Positions 46,231 to 56,853 are shown, counted from the first letter of the stretch. The stretch: DNA of 64,000 bases from Paraburkholderia sp. NMBU_R16 (GCF_013282575.1 NZ_JAAAYE010000021.1:33779-97778), one strand, 5' to 3'. Numbers and translations: made by a program. Notes: generated by a model not told the origin, from the letters alone.

Positions 46231-46848
46231 ATGCTTGACCTGCCTCACTTTCCTGTCGCGTCCGACAGGGCCGATGCATTGCCGCTGTTGCACTGTGCAT
46301 CCGATCCGCTCAGCCAGCTGATCCTCTACATTCGGGCGATGCCCGCCGAGATTTCGATTCTCGATCCCGTCGTCGCCGCGCTCACGCAAGGTCTGCCCTT
46401 GACCAGCCGAAAAACGTGGCCTGCGCATATCACGGCGAGCGCGATCGCGCTCCGCGAAGAATCGGTTCTGGTCGTCAGGCACGAGACGCTCGGCAAATGG
46501 CTCCCACCCGGCGGCCACGTCGAGGAAGGCGAACATCCTATTCGAGCCGCGTTGCGCGAGCTCACTGAGGAAACCGGATTTTCGTGCTCCGTGCATACTT
46601 GGCATCGCTTGCACCCTTTTCCGGTCGACGTCGACGTGCACGAAATTCCATCGAACAGCGCGAAACGCGAACCGTCCCATCTGCACATCGATTTTCGATA
46701 TCTGATAGACATTGGCGCACATACGAGGGCGCCCGAGATGGAATGCGAATATCGGAGCATTGCCACGATCGACGAGCCCAATCTGCGCTCGCTGTTCGCC
46801 AAGCTCGGCCGTATGGGTCTCGCCCAGGCGGAGGCCGAAGTACGATGA
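46231..46848 (+). CDS. NUDIX hydrolase, first gene of a three-gene operon
   Basis: A 205-residue protein with a complete NUDIX box, GGHVEEGEHPIRAALRELTEETGF (residues 94-117), including the REL-EE metal-binding glutamates. It has an N-terminal extension of about 60 residues that is not typical of small NUDIX proteins. The family splits nucleoside diphosphates linked to another group; the substrate here is unknown. The ATG follows TTGGAGAAACA. The stop overlaps the next start as ATGA, and the third gene is coupled in the same way, so the three proteins should act together. Confidence 0.9.
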   Translation: MLDLPHFPVASDRADALPLLHCASDPLSQLILYIRAMPAEISILDPVVAALTQGLPLTSRKTWPAHITASAIALREESVLVVRHETLGKWLPPGGHVEEGEHPIRAALRELTEETGFSCSVHTWHRLHPFPVDVDVHEIPSNSAKREPSHLHIDFRYLIDIGAHTRAPEMECEYRSIATIDEPNLRSLFAKLGRMGLAQAEAEVR

Positions 46849-47981
46849 GCAGGCAGTTCTTCTCGATGATGCTGCAGCATGTGCCTGCCGACGTGGAGTC
46901 GATCGTCATCGTCACTCACCTCGTTCCCGATGCGGATGAATTCGTGCTCGCCCTCAATGACAAGGTTCCCGTTTCGGCTGTCATCCCCAAACCGAGTTCG
47001 TTGAATCGCAGTGTGCTTTCGAAGATCCAGCGCGATGTGCCGGTCTTGAACTACACCAGGCGTGCGATTGCGTCGCAGCCGGCCGCCTTTCTGAGCGACC
47101 TGAAAAAGCGCGTCAGCGGCAGAAGGTTCGCCATCATCGACACGGGGGGCTATTTTTCCCACGTCCTCGACGACATGGCGAAGTCCAACGAATTCAACCT
47201 GGCCGGAATCGTAGAGGACACGGAAAACGGCCATAAAAAATACGAGTCGTTCCTGGCAAGCAACGATGAGCGCCGCGAGCTTCCTTTTCCTATTCTCTCC
47301 GTCGCCCGCAGCAAGCTGAAGGAGCCCGAAGATTTCCTCGTCGGCCAGGCCGTCGTTTTTTCCGCCGATGCGCTGCTGCGCGAGTGCGGCATCTTGTTGA
47401 CGGGCAAACAGGCCGCCGTGCTGGGTTACGGAAAAATCGGAAGCAGCATCGCGGCGAACCTGCGCGCGAAAGGCGTCAGGGTGGACGTGCACGATTCCAA
47501 CCCGGTCAGGCAGGCACTCGCGTGTGCGCACGGATACAGCTTGCGCAGCCGGGCCGCCGTGCTGAGTCAGGCCGACGTGATCTTCGGCGCGACGGGAAAC
47601 AAGTCGGTTCGCGCAGCCGATATCGACGCCATGAAGGAAGGCGCTTTCATTTTCACGGCCACATCGGGCGATGACGAGATCGACGGCTACGATGATATTC
47701 TTGCGCGCCGCACGCCATCGCCGCTTCATCCGCGCGTTTGCGCACTCGCATCGCGCAAGGGGGCGACCTATCTGTGCAACGACGGCAATGCCATCAACTT
47801 CATGCATGGCGGCGTGCTAGGCCCGTTTATCAAGCTGGTCCAGGCTGAATTGATCTTCGCGCTTTCTCAGCTCGACACCGCGCATCGCGGCCGCATTCGC
47901 CATCTCAGCGACGAATCCAAGCGGTTCATCGCCGATCTCTGGCTGTCTCATTTCCACCCTCCACGCCTGAACGAGCAATGA
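46845..47981 (+). CDS. Adenosylhomocysteinase-like NAD-binding protein
   Basis: A 378-residue protein resembling S-adenosylhomocysteine hydrolase in layout. IDTGG (98-102) and GIVEDTENG (121-129) sit where AHCY has DDGGD and GxxEETTTG. SVARSKLK (152-159) stands for SVTKSKFD, followed by the NAD-binding domain with GYGKIGSS (194-201) and GATGNKSVRAADIDAMKEGAFIFTATSGDDEID. From memory of the family, several catalytic positions are changed (Lys to Arg, Asp to Lys in the SVTKSKFD stretch; DDGGD to DTGG), and the protein is about 50-90 residues shorter than true AHCY. It may act on another nucleoside or only bind NAD. It is coupled on both sides to the NUDIX and HD genes. Confidence 0.75.
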   Translation: MSRQFFSMMLQHVPADVESIVIVTHLVPDADEFVLALNDKVPVSAVIPKPSSLNRSVLSKIQRDVPVLNYTRRAIASQPAAFLSDLKKRVSGRRFAIIDTGGYFSHVLDDMAKSNEFNLAGIVEDTENGHKKYESFLASNDERRELPFPILSVARSKLKEPEDFLVGQAVVFSADALLRECGILLTGKQAAVLGYGKIGSSIAANLRAKGVRVDVHDSNPVRQALACAHGYSLRSRAAVLSQADVIFGATGNKSVRAADIDAMKEGAFIFTATSGDDEIDGYDDILARRTPSPLHPRVCALASRKGATYLCNDGNAINFMHGGVLGPFIKLVQAELIFALSQLDTAHRGRIRHLSDESKRFIADLWLSHFHPPRLNEQ

Positions 47982-48688
47982 GTCCAACCCACACCTTTTC
48001 GTCGTCCGCTTCGATTCAACCGGTCATCGAGGCACTTCGGGGCGAGTTGACGACGACGTTCGACCAAAGCATCGTGGCGCACGATATCGCCCATCTCGAT
48101 CGCGTCGTATGCAACGCCGCGCAGATCTGCGATAGCGAACCGGATGCCGATCGCTTCGTCGTCGCCATCGCGGCACTACTGCATGACTTTCATCGCGTGC
48201 TCGAGAAGCAACACCGTCGCCATGTCGCCCCCGAAGAAGCCGAACCGGAATTGCGGCGTTGGATGGCGGGCTCGACGCTCGTGCCGGCGAGCGATATCGA
48301 TCGCATCTGCGCGGCCGTCAATTTCACGGAGTACTACCGTTGCGCAGGCCACGATATCGAATCGATGGCACCGTCGCTCGAAGCGCGGATCGTCCGCGAT
48401 GCGGACATGCTCGATGCGCTCGGGGCCGTCGGCATCGCCCGCGCATTCATGTTCGGCGGCTATCTGGGCGAGCCGATGTGGGTCGAGAGAGACCCATCGT
48501 CACTCGGCGGAGCGTTCGTTCCCGGCAAGGCCACGTCCGTGGTCCACCACTTCCACGAAAAGCTCTTCCGGCTCGAATCGGAGATGCTCACGCATCGGGG
48601 CAAAGTCCTCGCCCGTGCGAGGACTGAGTACATGCGCAGCTTTCTGGACAGGCTCATGGAGGACTTGCGCCCGATGCCCGCGCAGTGA
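47978..48688 (+). CDS. HD-domain phosphohydrolase, third gene of the operon
   Basis: A 236-residue protein with the HD metal-binding signature: His39 (HDIAHLDRV), His69-Asp70 (ALLHDFHRV) and Asp141 or Asp143 (VRDADMLDALG). The layout resembles small HD hydrolases of the YedJ/uncharacterised metal-dependent type rather than RelA/SpoT or cyclic-di-GMP HD-GYP enzymes. It overlaps the previous gene by ATGA. A nucleotide or nucleoside phosphate substrate is likely from family and neighbours, but unproven. Confidence 0.85.
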   Translation: MSPTHTFSSSASIQPVIEALRGELTTTFDQSIVAHDIAHLDRVVCNAAQICDSEPDADRFVVAIAALLHDFHRVLEKQHRRHVAPEEAEPELRRWMAGSTLVPASDIDRICAAVNFTEYYRCAGHDIESMAPSLEARIVRDADMLDALGAVGIARAFMFGGYLGEPMWVERDPSSLGGAFVPGKATSVVHHFHEKLFRLESEMLTHRGKVLARARTEYMRSFLDRLMEDLRPMPAQ

Positions 48689-48750
48689 ATCCGCGGCAAT
48701 ACGGCGTGTAGCCGCGGCGAAGCGTGTGCCGGACCGGCCTTCGCTTTTTG

Positions 48751-49791
48751 CTATGCGCCCGCTTCGAACGCGGCGGCGGCCCGGCCCAGCCGATCGTTGA
48801 CGGCAATCCATTCGGCCGTCTCGGGCAGTTTCTCGACCAAAATCCGCGTGACGTCCGCGCGGTCCAGCGCCCGCAGCAGGCCGTAAAGCTCGCGCGCATA
48901 GATGTGTGGGTCTTCCGGCGCCGCGACGAAATGCACGCCGGCCGCGTCGGCCCATGCACCGGCACTCGAGGTGCGCGCCACGAGCGCAATATGCGCGCCC
49001 TCGTTACGCGCGCCCTCGAGCAGCGGCACCAATGCCTCGAAAGCAGCCAACGTGAGCGGCGTACGCGGCGCGTAATGTGCTTTGAGCGTACCCGAGGCGC
49101 GCGGTGCCGTTGCATCGCTGCCGTCAGGCAGACGCGGGGCCACGCCGAGTACATCGGCAATGTCGACGGGCGTCACGCGCCCGGGCCGCAGCAGCGCGGG
49201 AAACCCGCGCGACAAATCGAGAATCGTCGACTCGATGCCGACGTCGCACGCGCCGCCGTCGAGGACGTAGACGCTATCGCCGAATTCTTCGCGCACGTGC
49301 TGCGCCGTCGTCGGGCTCACGTGACCGAACCGGTTCGCAGACGGCGCCGCGACACCGCCGTGGCCCGCCCGGCGCGCGTCGAACGCGTCGAGCAGCGCCT
49401 GCGCCACCGGATGCGAAGGCGCCCGCAGGCCGACTGTGTCCTGACCGCCGCTCACGGCCGCGGGTATGTGTGCCGCACGCTTCAGGATCAGCGTGAGCGG
49501 CCCCGGCCAGAACGCGTCGATGAGCCGTTTGGCGTCGTCCGGCAGGGCGTCGACCCAGTATTGCGGATCGCCGTTGGGGCCTAGATGGACGATGACGGGG
49601 TGATTGGACGGCCGTCCTTTCGCCGCATAGATTCGGGCCACGGCCGCCGGGTCCTGCGCATCGCCGCCGAGCCCATAAACGGTCTCCGTCGGAAAGGCGA
49701 CAAGCTGCCCCGCGGCGAGCAGCGCGGCGGCCTCTTCGATTCGCTCGGCCGCAACGGCGGGCGCGGGAGACTTTGGCGGGCGGGGTGACAT
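48751..49791 (-). CDS. tsaC: Threonylcarbamoyl-AMP synthase (Sua5/YrdC)
   Basis: A 346-residue enzyme that makes threonylcarbamoyl-AMP from threonine, bicarbonate and ATP for the t6A modification of ANN-decoding tRNAs. The YrdC domain is clear: LVAFPTETVYGLGGDA, KGRPSNHPVIVH, VGLRAPSHPVAQALL, GVAAPSANRFGHVSPTTAQHV. The length of about 340 with a C-terminal Sua5 domain (APRTPLTLAAF to the end) makes it the long Sua5 type. It follows purK on the same strand with a 67-base gap. Confidence 0.93.
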   Translation of the reverse strand: MSPRPPKSPAPAVAAERIEEAAALLAAGQLVAFPTETVYGLGGDAQDPAAVARIYAAKGRPSNHPVIVHLGPNGDPQYWVDALPDDAKRLIDAFWPGPLTLILKRAAHIPAAVSGGQDTVGLRAPSHPVAQALLDAFDARRAGHGGVAAPSANRFGHVSPTTAQHVREEFGDSVYVLDGGACDVGIESTILDLSRGFPALLRPGRVTPVDIADVLGVAPRLPDGSDATAPRASGTLKAHYAPRTPLTLAAFEALVPLLEGARNEGAHIALVARTSSAGAWADAAGVHFVAAPEDPHIYARELYGLLRALDRADVTRILVEKLPETAEWIAVNDRLGRAAAAFEAGA

Positions 49792-49858
49792 CGCGATGCG
49801 ACTTCCTGGTCTGGCTTGCAGCTTGTCTGGGCCGGTTCGATTCGACGACGGCCGGGCC

Positions 49859-51085
49859 TCAGCCGAGCTGAATATGCATGAGACGCGCGCAATCGCGCGC
49901 CGCGGTGCGCGCTTCGTCGAGCGTCGCCGCCGTGAAATTGATGTGTCCCATCTTGCGGCCCGGCCGGGCTTCCTCCTTGCCGTAAAGATGCAGCCGCGCC
50001 GTCGGCATGGCGGCCACCTCGTGCCAGGGCGGCGTCACCGGCGCAGTCGCGGCGGCGCCGGCGCCGGCGGTACCGGTGGGGCCGCTGCCCGCAAACCAGA
50101 CGTCACCGAGTATGTTCAGCATGACGGCCGGCGAATGCTGACGCGGATCGCCGAGCGGCATGCCCGTCATCGCGCGCACCTGCTGCTCGAACTGGCTCGC
50201 AGCGCAGGCGTCGACCGTGTAGTGCCCGGAGTTATGCGGCCGCGGTGCCATTTCGTTGGCGACGAGCGAACCGTCTTCGAGCACGAAGAACTCGACGCAC
50301 AGCACGCCGACATAGCCGAGCGCCTCGGCGATCCGCCGGGCGGCCTGCTGAGCGCGCTCGACGAGCGCAGCAGGCGCGTCGGGCGCGGGCACCATCGTCA
50401 GCGCGAGCACGCCATGACGGTGAATGTTCTGCGCGAGCGGATACACTGCCGTCGCACCACCGGCGCCGCGCGCGACGAGCGCCGACACCTCGAACTTGAG
50501 CGGCAGCAGCTTTTCGAGCACGCAGGGCACACCCGAGAGCGCACTGTGCGCATCGCGCACCGCCTCGGCGCTCGTCACGCGGACTTGCCCTTTGCCGTCG
50601 TAGCCCAGGCGTGCCGTCTTGAGAATGCCCGGGAGTACGGCCTCGAGCTCCGCGTCGGACAGTGCCGCGAGCGCGTCCTGCGATTCGATGACGACATGGG
50701 GCGCCACCGGGACGCCGCAGCTTTCGATGAAGCGCTTCTCGGCGATGCGGTCCTGCGCGATGGCGACGCAGCGTCCGGCAGGGCTCACGAACGTGCTGCG
50801 CCCGAGAAAATCGAGGCTCGCGGCCGGCACGTTCTCGAATTCGGTCGAGACCGCCGCACACAGGCGCGCAAGCTCGGTCAGCGCCGCCTCGTCGGTGTAG
50901 GCGGCACGCAGATGCCGATCGGCCACGCGGCCGGCCGGACTCGATGCATCCGGGTCGAGCACGGCGACGCGGTAGCCCATCGCCTGCGCGGCGAAGCAAA
51001 ACATGCGGCCGAGCTGGCCGCCACCGACCATGCCGAGCCACGCGCCGGGCAGAATCGGAGAAACTGGGGTCATGTCAGAACTCAT
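49859..51085 (-). CDS. purK: 5-(Carboxyamino)imidazole ribonucleotide synthase
   Basis: A 408-residue ATP-grasp enzyme that carboxylates AIR to N5-CAIR in purine synthesis. [22 protein letters not shown] is the N-terminal signature; [43 protein letters not shown] are the ATP-grasp and active-site stretches. Starts at 51085 or 51073 (four codons later) are both possible. It works with PurE, encoded 63 bases upstream. Confidence 0.95.
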   Translation of the reverse strand: MSSDMTPVSPILPGAWLGMVGGGQLGRMFCFAAQAMGYRVAVLDPDASSPAGRVADRHLRAAYTDEAALTELARLCAAVSTEFENVPAASLDFLGRSTFVSPAGRCVAIAQDRIAEKRFIESCGVPVAPHVVIESQDALAALSDAELEAVLPGILKTARLGYDGKGQVRVTSAEAVRDAHSALSGVPCVLEKLLPLKFEVSALVARGAGGATAVYPLAQNIHRHGVLALTMVPAPDAPAALVERAQQAARRIAEALGYVGVLCVEFFVLEDGSLVANEMAPRPHNSGHYTVDACAASQFEQQVRAMTGMPLGDPRQHSPAVMLNILGDVWFAGSGPTGTAGAGAAATAPVTPPWHEVAAMPTARLHLYGKEEARPGRKMGHINFTAATLDEARTAARDCARLMHIQLG

Positions 51086-51148
51086 TTCAGTGGTGTGATC
51101 TCACGCGCAAGCGCGGGCATCGGCCTCTGGCTATATCGATCGATCTTC

Positions 51149-51676
51149 TCAAAGCGGGGGCAGCACCATCGCGCGGGCCGCTTCGTTCTGGCGATCGCGA
51201 AATGCCGCTAAACGCTTCGCGTAGTCGTCCGACGTACCAGCCAACACTGCCACCGCAAACAGCGCCGCATTGGCCGCGCCGGCCTCTCCGATCGCGAACG
51301 TCGCCACCGGTACGCCCTTGGGCATCTGCACGATCGAATGCAGCGAATCGACCCCCTTCAGATACCGGCTCGCCACGGGCACACCGAGCACGGGCACCGT
51401 CGTCTTCGCGGCGAGCATGCCCGGCAGATGCGCCGCGCCACCCGCGCCGGCGATGATCGCGCGCAAGCCGCGCGCGCGGGCCGCTTCCGCGTAGGCGAAC
51501 ATTTCATCGGGCATGCGGTGCGCCGAGACGACGCGCGCCTCGTACGGTACGCCGAACTCCTGCAAAATCGAGACGGCGTGTTTCATCACCTCCCAATCGG
51601 AGCTCGAGCCCATCACGACGCCGACGAGCGGTGCCGCATGCGTATGGGTGGGATCGGTCTTGACTGCTTCGCTCAT
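51149..51676 (-). CDS. purE: N5-CAIR mutase
   Basis: A 175-residue enzyme converting N5-CAIR to CAIR. The family core [40 protein letters not shown] and PVLGVPV is intact. The frame is open 12 codons further upstream; the ATG at 51676 with AGGAACC ahead is preferred. It lies between purC and purK in the usual order. Confidence 0.95.
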   Translation of the reverse strand: MSEAVKTDPTHTHAAPLVGVVMGSSSDWEVMKHAVSILQEFGVPYEARVVSAHRMPDEMFAYAEAARARGLRAIIAGAGGAAHLPGMLAAKTTVPVLGVPVASRYLKGVDSLHSIVQMPKGVPVATFAIGEAGAANAALFAVAVLAGTSDDYAKRLAAFRDRQNEAARAMVLPPL

Positions 51677-51737
51677 CGTGCGCGGTTCCTTCGCTTGCGT
51701 CCAATCAATCACATGTCGTTCAAATGCGGCACGGCGC

Positions 51738-52628
51738 TTACGCGAGCTTTTGCCCCGTCAGACGCTCGAGCGCTTCGCGGTACTTCTCGCTCGTCTTCGC
51801 GACCACATCGCCCGGCAGCTTCGGTGCCGGCGCCGTCTTGTTCCAGGGCTGCGTCTCGAGCCAGTCGCGCACGAACTGCTTGTCGAACGACGGCGGATTG
51901 CTGCCCACCTGGTACTGATCGGCCGGCCAGAAGCGCGACGAATCGGCCGTGAGCGCCTCGTCCATCAAGTAAAGCTTGCCGTGGTTGTCGAGCCCGAATT
52001 CGAACTTCGTATCGGCGATGATGATGCCGCGCGTCGCCGCGTACTCCGATGCTTCCTGGTAGAGCTTGATCGAAATGTCGCGGATCGTCGCCGAGAGCTC
52101 GGTGCCGATGCGCCGTTCCATCTCGTCGAACGTGATGTTTTCGTCATGATGCCCGAGCTCGGCTTTGGCCGCCGGCGTGAAGATCGGCTCGGGCAGCTTC
52201 TGCGCATTGGACAGGCCCGCCGGGAGCGCGACGCCGCACACCGAGCCCGTCGCCTGATAATCCTTCCAGCCGCTGCCGGCCAGATAGCCGCGCACGACGG
52301 CCTCGACGAGAATCGGCTCGAGACGCTTCACCACGATCGCACGCCCCTTCACCTGCTCCACCTCCTCGGGCGCGACCACGCTTTCGGGTGCGACACCGGT
52401 CAGATGATTCGGCACGATGTGCGCGAGACGCTCGAACCAGAAGTTGGCCATCTGGTTCAGCACGCGCCCCTTATCGGGAATCGGCTCGCCCAACACGACG
52501 TCGAACGCCGACAGGCGATCGGTCGTGACGATGAGCAGGCGATCGGCGCCGACCGCATAGTTGTCGCGGACCTTCCCACGGCCCAGAAGGGGCAGCGAGC
52601 GAAGCGTGGATTCGTAGAGGGTAGACAT
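51738..52628 (-). CDS. purC: SAICAR synthetase
   Basis: A 296-residue enzyme joining aspartate to CAIR in purine synthesis. Motifs [55 protein letters not shown] and [10 protein letters not shown] are typical of the long bacterial/fungal-type PurC. Its end lies 62 bases before the purE start and its own start 152 bases from the aldolase stop. Confidence 0.95.
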   Translation of the reverse strand: MSTLYESTLRSLPLLGRGKVRDNYAVGADRLLIVTTDRLSAFDVVLGEPIPDKGRVLNQMANFWFERLAHIVPNHLTGVAPESVVAPEEVEQVKGRAIVVKRLEPILVEAVVRGYLAGSGWKDYQATGSVCGVALPAGLSNAQKLPEPIFTPAAKAELGHHDENITFDEMERRIGTELSATIRDISIKLYQEASEYAATRGIIIADTKFEFGLDNHGKLYLMDEALTADSSRFWPADQYQVGSNPPSFDKQFVRDWLETQPWNKTAPAPKLPGDVVAKTSEKYREALERLTGQKLA

Positions 52629-52714
52629 CGTCGTGGACCGTCAGTCGTCAATAGGAATACAGGTCAATACAGCGTCCAGCGTCCCGCCGAACAGCATGAA
52701 AAAGCGCGACTCGA

Positions 52715-52757
52715 ACAAAATGCAAACGCCGTTCCCATCGATGCAGCGGGAACGGCG
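52715..52757 (-). terminator. Rho-independent terminator of the aldolase gene
   Basis: CGCCGTTCCC (52727-52736) pairs perfectly with GGGAACGGCG (52748-52757), loop of 11 bases. On the minus strand the tail reads TTTGCATTTTGTTCG. It starts 23 bases after the aldolase stop. Confidence 0.8.
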
Positions 52758-52780
52758 AGGCGTCGAGACTACCGTGCGGC

Positions 52781-53845
52781 TCAGCGCACGACTTGCGCCA
52801 GCTCGCCGGACTTGTACCGCTCGGCGATCTTCTCGAGCGGCAGCGGCTTGATCTTCGCTGCCTGCCCCTCGCAGCCGAACGCGCGATAGCGATCCACGCA
52901 GATCTTCTTCGCGGCCTCGCGGGCCGGTTTCAGGTAGTCGCGCGGATCGAACTTGCCCGGGTTCTCGAACAGATAGCGGCGGATCGCGCCGGTGATCGCA
53001 AGGCGCAGGTCAGTATCGATATTGACCTTGCGCACGCCGTGCTTGATGCCTTCCTGGATCTCTTCGACGGGCACGCCGTAGGTTTCCTTCATGTCGCCGC
53101 CGAATTCGCGAATCTCCGCGAGCAGCTCCTGCGGCACCGACGACGAGCCGTGCATCACGAGGTGCGTGTTCGGAATGCGCGCGTGGATCTCCTTGATGCG
53201 ATCGATCGCGAGGATATCGCCGGTCGGCTTCTTCGTGAACTTGTAAGCGCCGTGCGAGGTACCGATGGCGATGGCCAATGCGTCGCATTGCGTTTGCTTC
53301 ACGAAATCGGCAGCCTGCTCGACATCGGTCAGCAACTGCTCGCGCGTCATCGTGCCTTCGGCGCCGTGGCCGTCTTCCTTGTCGCCCTTCATCGTTTCGA
53401 GCGATCCGAGCACGCCGAGTTCCGCCTCGACCGTCACGCCGATGGCATGCGCCATTTCGACGACCTTGCGCGACACCTCGACGTTGTACTCGTACGAGGC
53501 GACGGTCTTGCCGTCGGCCTGCAGCGAGCCGTCCATCATGACGCTCGTGAAACCGCTGCGGATCGCGGCCATGCAGACGGCCGGCGATTGCCCATGGTCC
53601 TGATGCATGACGATGGGAATGTGCGGGTACGATTCGATGGCGGCTTCGATCAGATGGCGCAAAAACGGCTCGCCGGCGTATTTGCGTGCACCGGCCGAGG
53701 CCTGCATGATGACCGGCGCCCCGACCTCGTCCGCCGCCGCCATGATGGCCTGGACCTGCTCCAGGTTGTTCACGTTGAACGCGGGCAGGCCGTAGCCATG
53801 CTCGGCTGCATGGTCCAGCAGTTGACGCATTGATACGAGAGGCAT
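52781..53845 (-). CDS. fba: Class II fructose-bisphosphate aldolase
   Basis: A 354-residue zinc-dependent aldolase of glycolysis, gluconeogenesis and the Calvin cycle (CbbA type). Zinc and substrate motifs are visible: [65 protein letters not shown] and [13 protein letters not shown]. The ATG at 53845 follows AAGGAGT. A strong terminator follows the gene, so it is probably transcribed apart from purC. Confidence 0.95.
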   Translation of the reverse strand: MPLVSMRQLLDHAAEHGYGLPAFNVNNLEQVQAIMAAADEVGAPVIMQASAGARKYAGEPFLRHLIEAAIESYPHIPIVMHQDHGQSPAVCMAAIRSGFTSVMMDGSLQADGKTVASYEYNVEVSRKVVEMAHAIGVTVEAELGVLGSLETMKGDKEDGHGAEGTMTREQLLTDVEQAADFVKQTQCDALAIAIGTSHGAYKFTKKPTGDILAIDRIKEIHARIPNTHLVMHGSSSVPQELLAEIREFGGDMKETYGVPVEEIQEGIKHGVRKVNIDTDLRLAITGAIRRYLFENPGKFDPRDYLKPAREAAKKICVDRYRAFGCEGQAAKIKPLPLEKIAERYKSGELAQVVR

Positions 53846-54073
53846 GCTGAGTACTCCTTGAGATGAAAACCGGGTGCTCGTAGCGGCACTTATTGTGCGA
53901 ATGTGCGCGATTTTATCGCGAAGCAGGTCGGGTCCCGTAGTTTTGAGCCGGATTGTGTCCGGCCACCACGAACGACTGGCGGTCGCGCGAGCCCGGGCGG
54001 CGCCCCGAACAAAGCGGCCAGCGGCACGTAATCCGCGCTGCCGCCGCCCGCATTCGGCGCATGCGGCCAGGCG

Positions 54074-55510
54074 CTACGCCGGGTCGCCGACACGCACGAT
54101 CTTGAGCGTATTCGTCCCGCCCGCCTGCCCCATCGGCTCGCCCACCGTCAGCACGATCATGTCGCCGCGCGAAGCGAAGCCCTTCGACACCACGACCTCC
54201 ACGGCCTGCTTGAGCGCCTGGTCGCGGTCGCTGTTCGGCTCGATGGCCAACGGCGTCACGTTGCGAAACAACGCCATCGCGCGCTCGCTCGCCACACGCG
54301 ACGTCAACGCGAAGATCGGTACATGGGTCCAATGACGCGAGAGCCACAAGGCCGTCGCGCCCGATTCGGTCAGCGCGACGATCGCCTTCGCGCCGAGATG
54401 GTAGGCCGTGAACAGGGCCCCCATGGCGATCGACTGGTCGATGCGCGTAAACGTCCGATCGAGAAAGTCGCGATCGAGCTCGACGTGCTCGGATTTTTCG
54501 GCTTCGATGCAAATCGCCGCCATCGCCTCGATCGTCTGCACCGGATACTTGCCGGCGGCCGTTTCGGCCGACAGCATCACGGCATCGGTCCCATCCAGCA
54601 CGGCATTGGCGACGTCGGACACTTCCGCGCGGGTCGGCACGGGCGCATAGATCATCGACTCCATCATCTGCGTGGCCGTGATCACGAGCTTGTTCGACTC
54701 CCGAGCCATGCGAATCATGCGCTTTTGCAAGGCCGGTACCGCCGCGTTGCCCACTTCGACGGCCAGATCGCCGCGCGCGACCATGATGCCGTCCGACGCG
54801 TCGAGAATGCCCTGCAGTGCCGGAATCGCTTCAGCGCGCTCGATCTTCGCGATCATCTTCGGCTTGATGCCGTACGGCATGCCGGCGATGTTCGCGAGCT
54901 GGCGGGCCATTTCCATGTCCGTCGCGTTCTTCGGGAACGACACCGCGATGTACTCGACGCCGATCGCCATCGCCGTGCGAATGTCTTCCATGTCCTTCGC
55001 CGTCAGCGCGGGCGCGGTAAGGCCGCCGCCCTGGCGGTTGATGCCCTTGTTGTTCGAGAGCTCGCCGCCCACCTTGACGATGGTGTGAATCTCTTCGCCG
55101 ACGACACGCGACACCGTCAGGACGATCAAGCCGTCGTTCAGCAGCAGCACATCGCCCGCTTTCAGGTCGCGCGGCAGATCGCGGTAATCGAGCCCGACGC
55201 GCTCCTCGTTGCCGAGTTCGCAATTCGCATCGAGGATGAACGGGCTGCCGGCCGTGAGCTGCACCTTGCCGTTTTCGAATTTGCCGACGCGGATCTTCGG
55301 ACCCTGCAGATCGGCCATGATGGCGACTTCCCGCCCCGTCTTGCGGGCCGCTTCGCGCACGTGCTCGGCGCGCTCGCGATGGTCGTCCGCCGTGCCGTGC
55401 GAAAAGTTCAGGCGCACCACGTCGAGACCAGCCTGCATCATCTGCAGAAGGACTTCCGGCGAACTCGATGCCGGGCCGATAGTGGCGACAATCTTGGTGG
55501 CGCGATGCAT
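54074..55510 (-). CDS. pyk: Pyruvate kinase
   Basis: A 478-residue glycolytic enzyme making pyruvate and ATP from phosphoenolpyruvate. MHRATKIVATIGPASSS, VRLNFSHG, ADLQGPKIRVG, MIAKIERAEAI and MVARGDLAVE (metal and substrate sites), and TRAEVSDVANAVLDGTDAVMLSAETAAGKYP are intact. The frame runs open far upstream through the pgk region, but MHRATKIV at 55510 is the true start. It is encoded 149 bases after pgk. Confidence 0.96.
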   Translation of the reverse strand: MHRATKIVATIGPASSSPEVLLQMMQAGLDVVRLNFSHGTADDHRERAEHVREAARKTGREVAIMADLQGPKIRVGKFENGKVQLTAGSPFILDANCELGNEERVGLDYRDLPRDLKAGDVLLLNDGLIVLTVSRVVGEEIHTIVKVGGELSNNKGINRQGGGLTAPALTAKDMEDIRTAMAIGVEYIAVSFPKNATDMEMARQLANIAGMPYGIKPKMIAKIERAEAIPALQGILDASDGIMVARGDLAVEVGNAAVPALQKRMIRMARESNKLVITATQMMESMIYAPVPTRAEVSDVANAVLDGTDAVMLSAETAAGKYPVQTIEAMAAICIEAEKSEHVELDRDFLDRTFTRIDQSIAMGALFTAYHLGAKAIVALTESGATALWLSRHWTHVPIFALTSRVASERAMALFRNVTPLAIEPNSDRDQALKQAVEVVVSKGFASRGDMIVLTVGEPMGQAGGTNTLKIVRVGDPA

Positions 55511-55659
55511 GTAACTCCTCGTCTGAGTTGAGTCGTTGGTTGATCGCTGCGAGTTGGCGCTATACGTCTGCGCCACGCGTATCGGCGTGGGCGCTGGGTC
55601 GCGCGCCGGCTCGAACCGGCGTCGCTTTGTCAAAATCCGATTCCCGACGACGCGCCCTG

Positions 55660-56853
55660 TCAGGCGCGCGACTCGAGTACCTCGACCGCCGGCAGCGTCT
55701 TGCCCTCGAGGAATTCGAGGAAAGCGCCGCCGCCCGTCGAGATGTAGCTCACCTTGTCGTGAATGCCGTACTTCGCGATGGCAGCCAGCGTATCGCCACC
55801 GCCCGCGATCGAAAACGCCGACGAATGCGCGATCGCCTCGGCGAGCGTCTTCGTGCCGTTGCCGAACTGGTCGAACTCGAATACGCCGACCGGACCGTTC
55901 CAGACGATCGTGCCCGCATTGGCAAGCTGCGAAGCGAGCGCGCGAGCCGTTTGCGGACCGATGTCGAGAATCATGTCGTCGGCCTCGATCTGCGCGACGG
56001 GCTTCGTCGTGGCAGCGGCCGTCGCCGCGAACTCCTTCGCCGTGACGACGTCGCTCGGAATCGGCACGGAAGCGCCGCGCGCACGCGCCGCTTCGATGAT
56101 CGCCTTCGCTTCTTCGACGAGATCCGGTTCGGCGAGCGACTTGCCGATCGGCAGCCCTGCCGCCAGCATGAATGTGTTCGCGATGCCGCCGCCGACGATC
56201 AACTGATCGACCTTTTCGGCGAGCGATTTCAGGATCGTCAGCTTCGTCGACACCTTCGAGCCGGCCACGATCGCTACGAGCGGCCGTTTCGGGTTGCCCA
56301 GCGCCTTGCCGAGCGCATCGAGTTCCGCCGCAAGCAGCGGGCCCGCGCATGCGATCGGCGCGTACTTCGCGATACCGTGCGTCGTCGCCTCGGCGCGGTG
56401 GGCAGTGCCGAACGCATCGTTGACGTAAATGTCGCAAAGCTTCGCCATCTTTTGCGCGAGCTCGTCCGAATTCTTCTTCTCGCCCTTGTTCACGCGGCAG
56501 TTCTCGAGCAGCACGAGCTGACCCGGCGCGACGTTCACGCCGTTCTCGACCCAGTTGGCGACGAGCGGGACGTCGCGGCCCAGCAGCTCGGAGAGGCGCT
56601 TCGCGACGGGCGCGAGCGAATCCTCCGGCTTGAGCTCGCCTTCGGTGGGGCGCCCGAGGTGCGAGGTGACCATCACGGCGGCGCCGGCCTCGAGCGCGGC
56701 CCGGATGGCCGGCACCGATGCGCGCACGCGGGTGTCCTCGGTGATGTTGCCGTGCTCGTCCTGCGGCACGTTGAGATCGGCGCGGATGAACACGCGTTTG
56801 CCGGACAGCTTGCCGTTCGCGATCAGATCGGTAAGACGCAATACTTGGCTCAT
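55660..56853 (-). CDS. pgk: Phosphoglycerate kinase
   Basis: A 397-residue glycolytic kinase converting 1,3-bisphosphoglycerate and ADP to 3-phosphoglycerate and [63 protein letters not shown] and the C-terminal nucleotide site [22 protein letters not shown] and [14 protein letters not shown] are all present. Two GC hairpins lie in the 149-base gap before pyk, neither with a U-run. Confidence 0.96.
   Translation of the reverse strand: MSQVLRLTDLIANGKLSGKRVFIRADLNVPQDEHGNITEDTRVRASVPAIRAALEAGAAVMVTSHLGRPTEGELKPEDSLAPVAKRLSELLGRDVPLVANWVENGVNVAPGQLVLLENCRVNKGEKKNSDELAQKMAKLCDIYVNDAFGTAHRAEATTHGIAKYAPIACAGPLLAAELDALGKALGNPKRPLVAIVAGSKVSTKLTILKSLAEKVDQLIVGGGIANTFMLAAGLPIGKSLAEPDLVEEAKAIIEAARARGASVPIPSDVVTAKEFAATAAATTKPVAQIEADDMILDIGPQTARALASQLANAGTIVWNGPVGVFEFDQFGNGTKTLAEAIAHSSAFSIAGGGDTLAAIAKYGIHDKVSYISTGGGAFLEFLEGKTLPAVEVLESRA

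Noticed and set aside
55573..55621. Two hairpins between pgk and pyk as terminators
   Set aside because: Both are GC-rich stems without a U-run on the minus strand; function cannot be supported.
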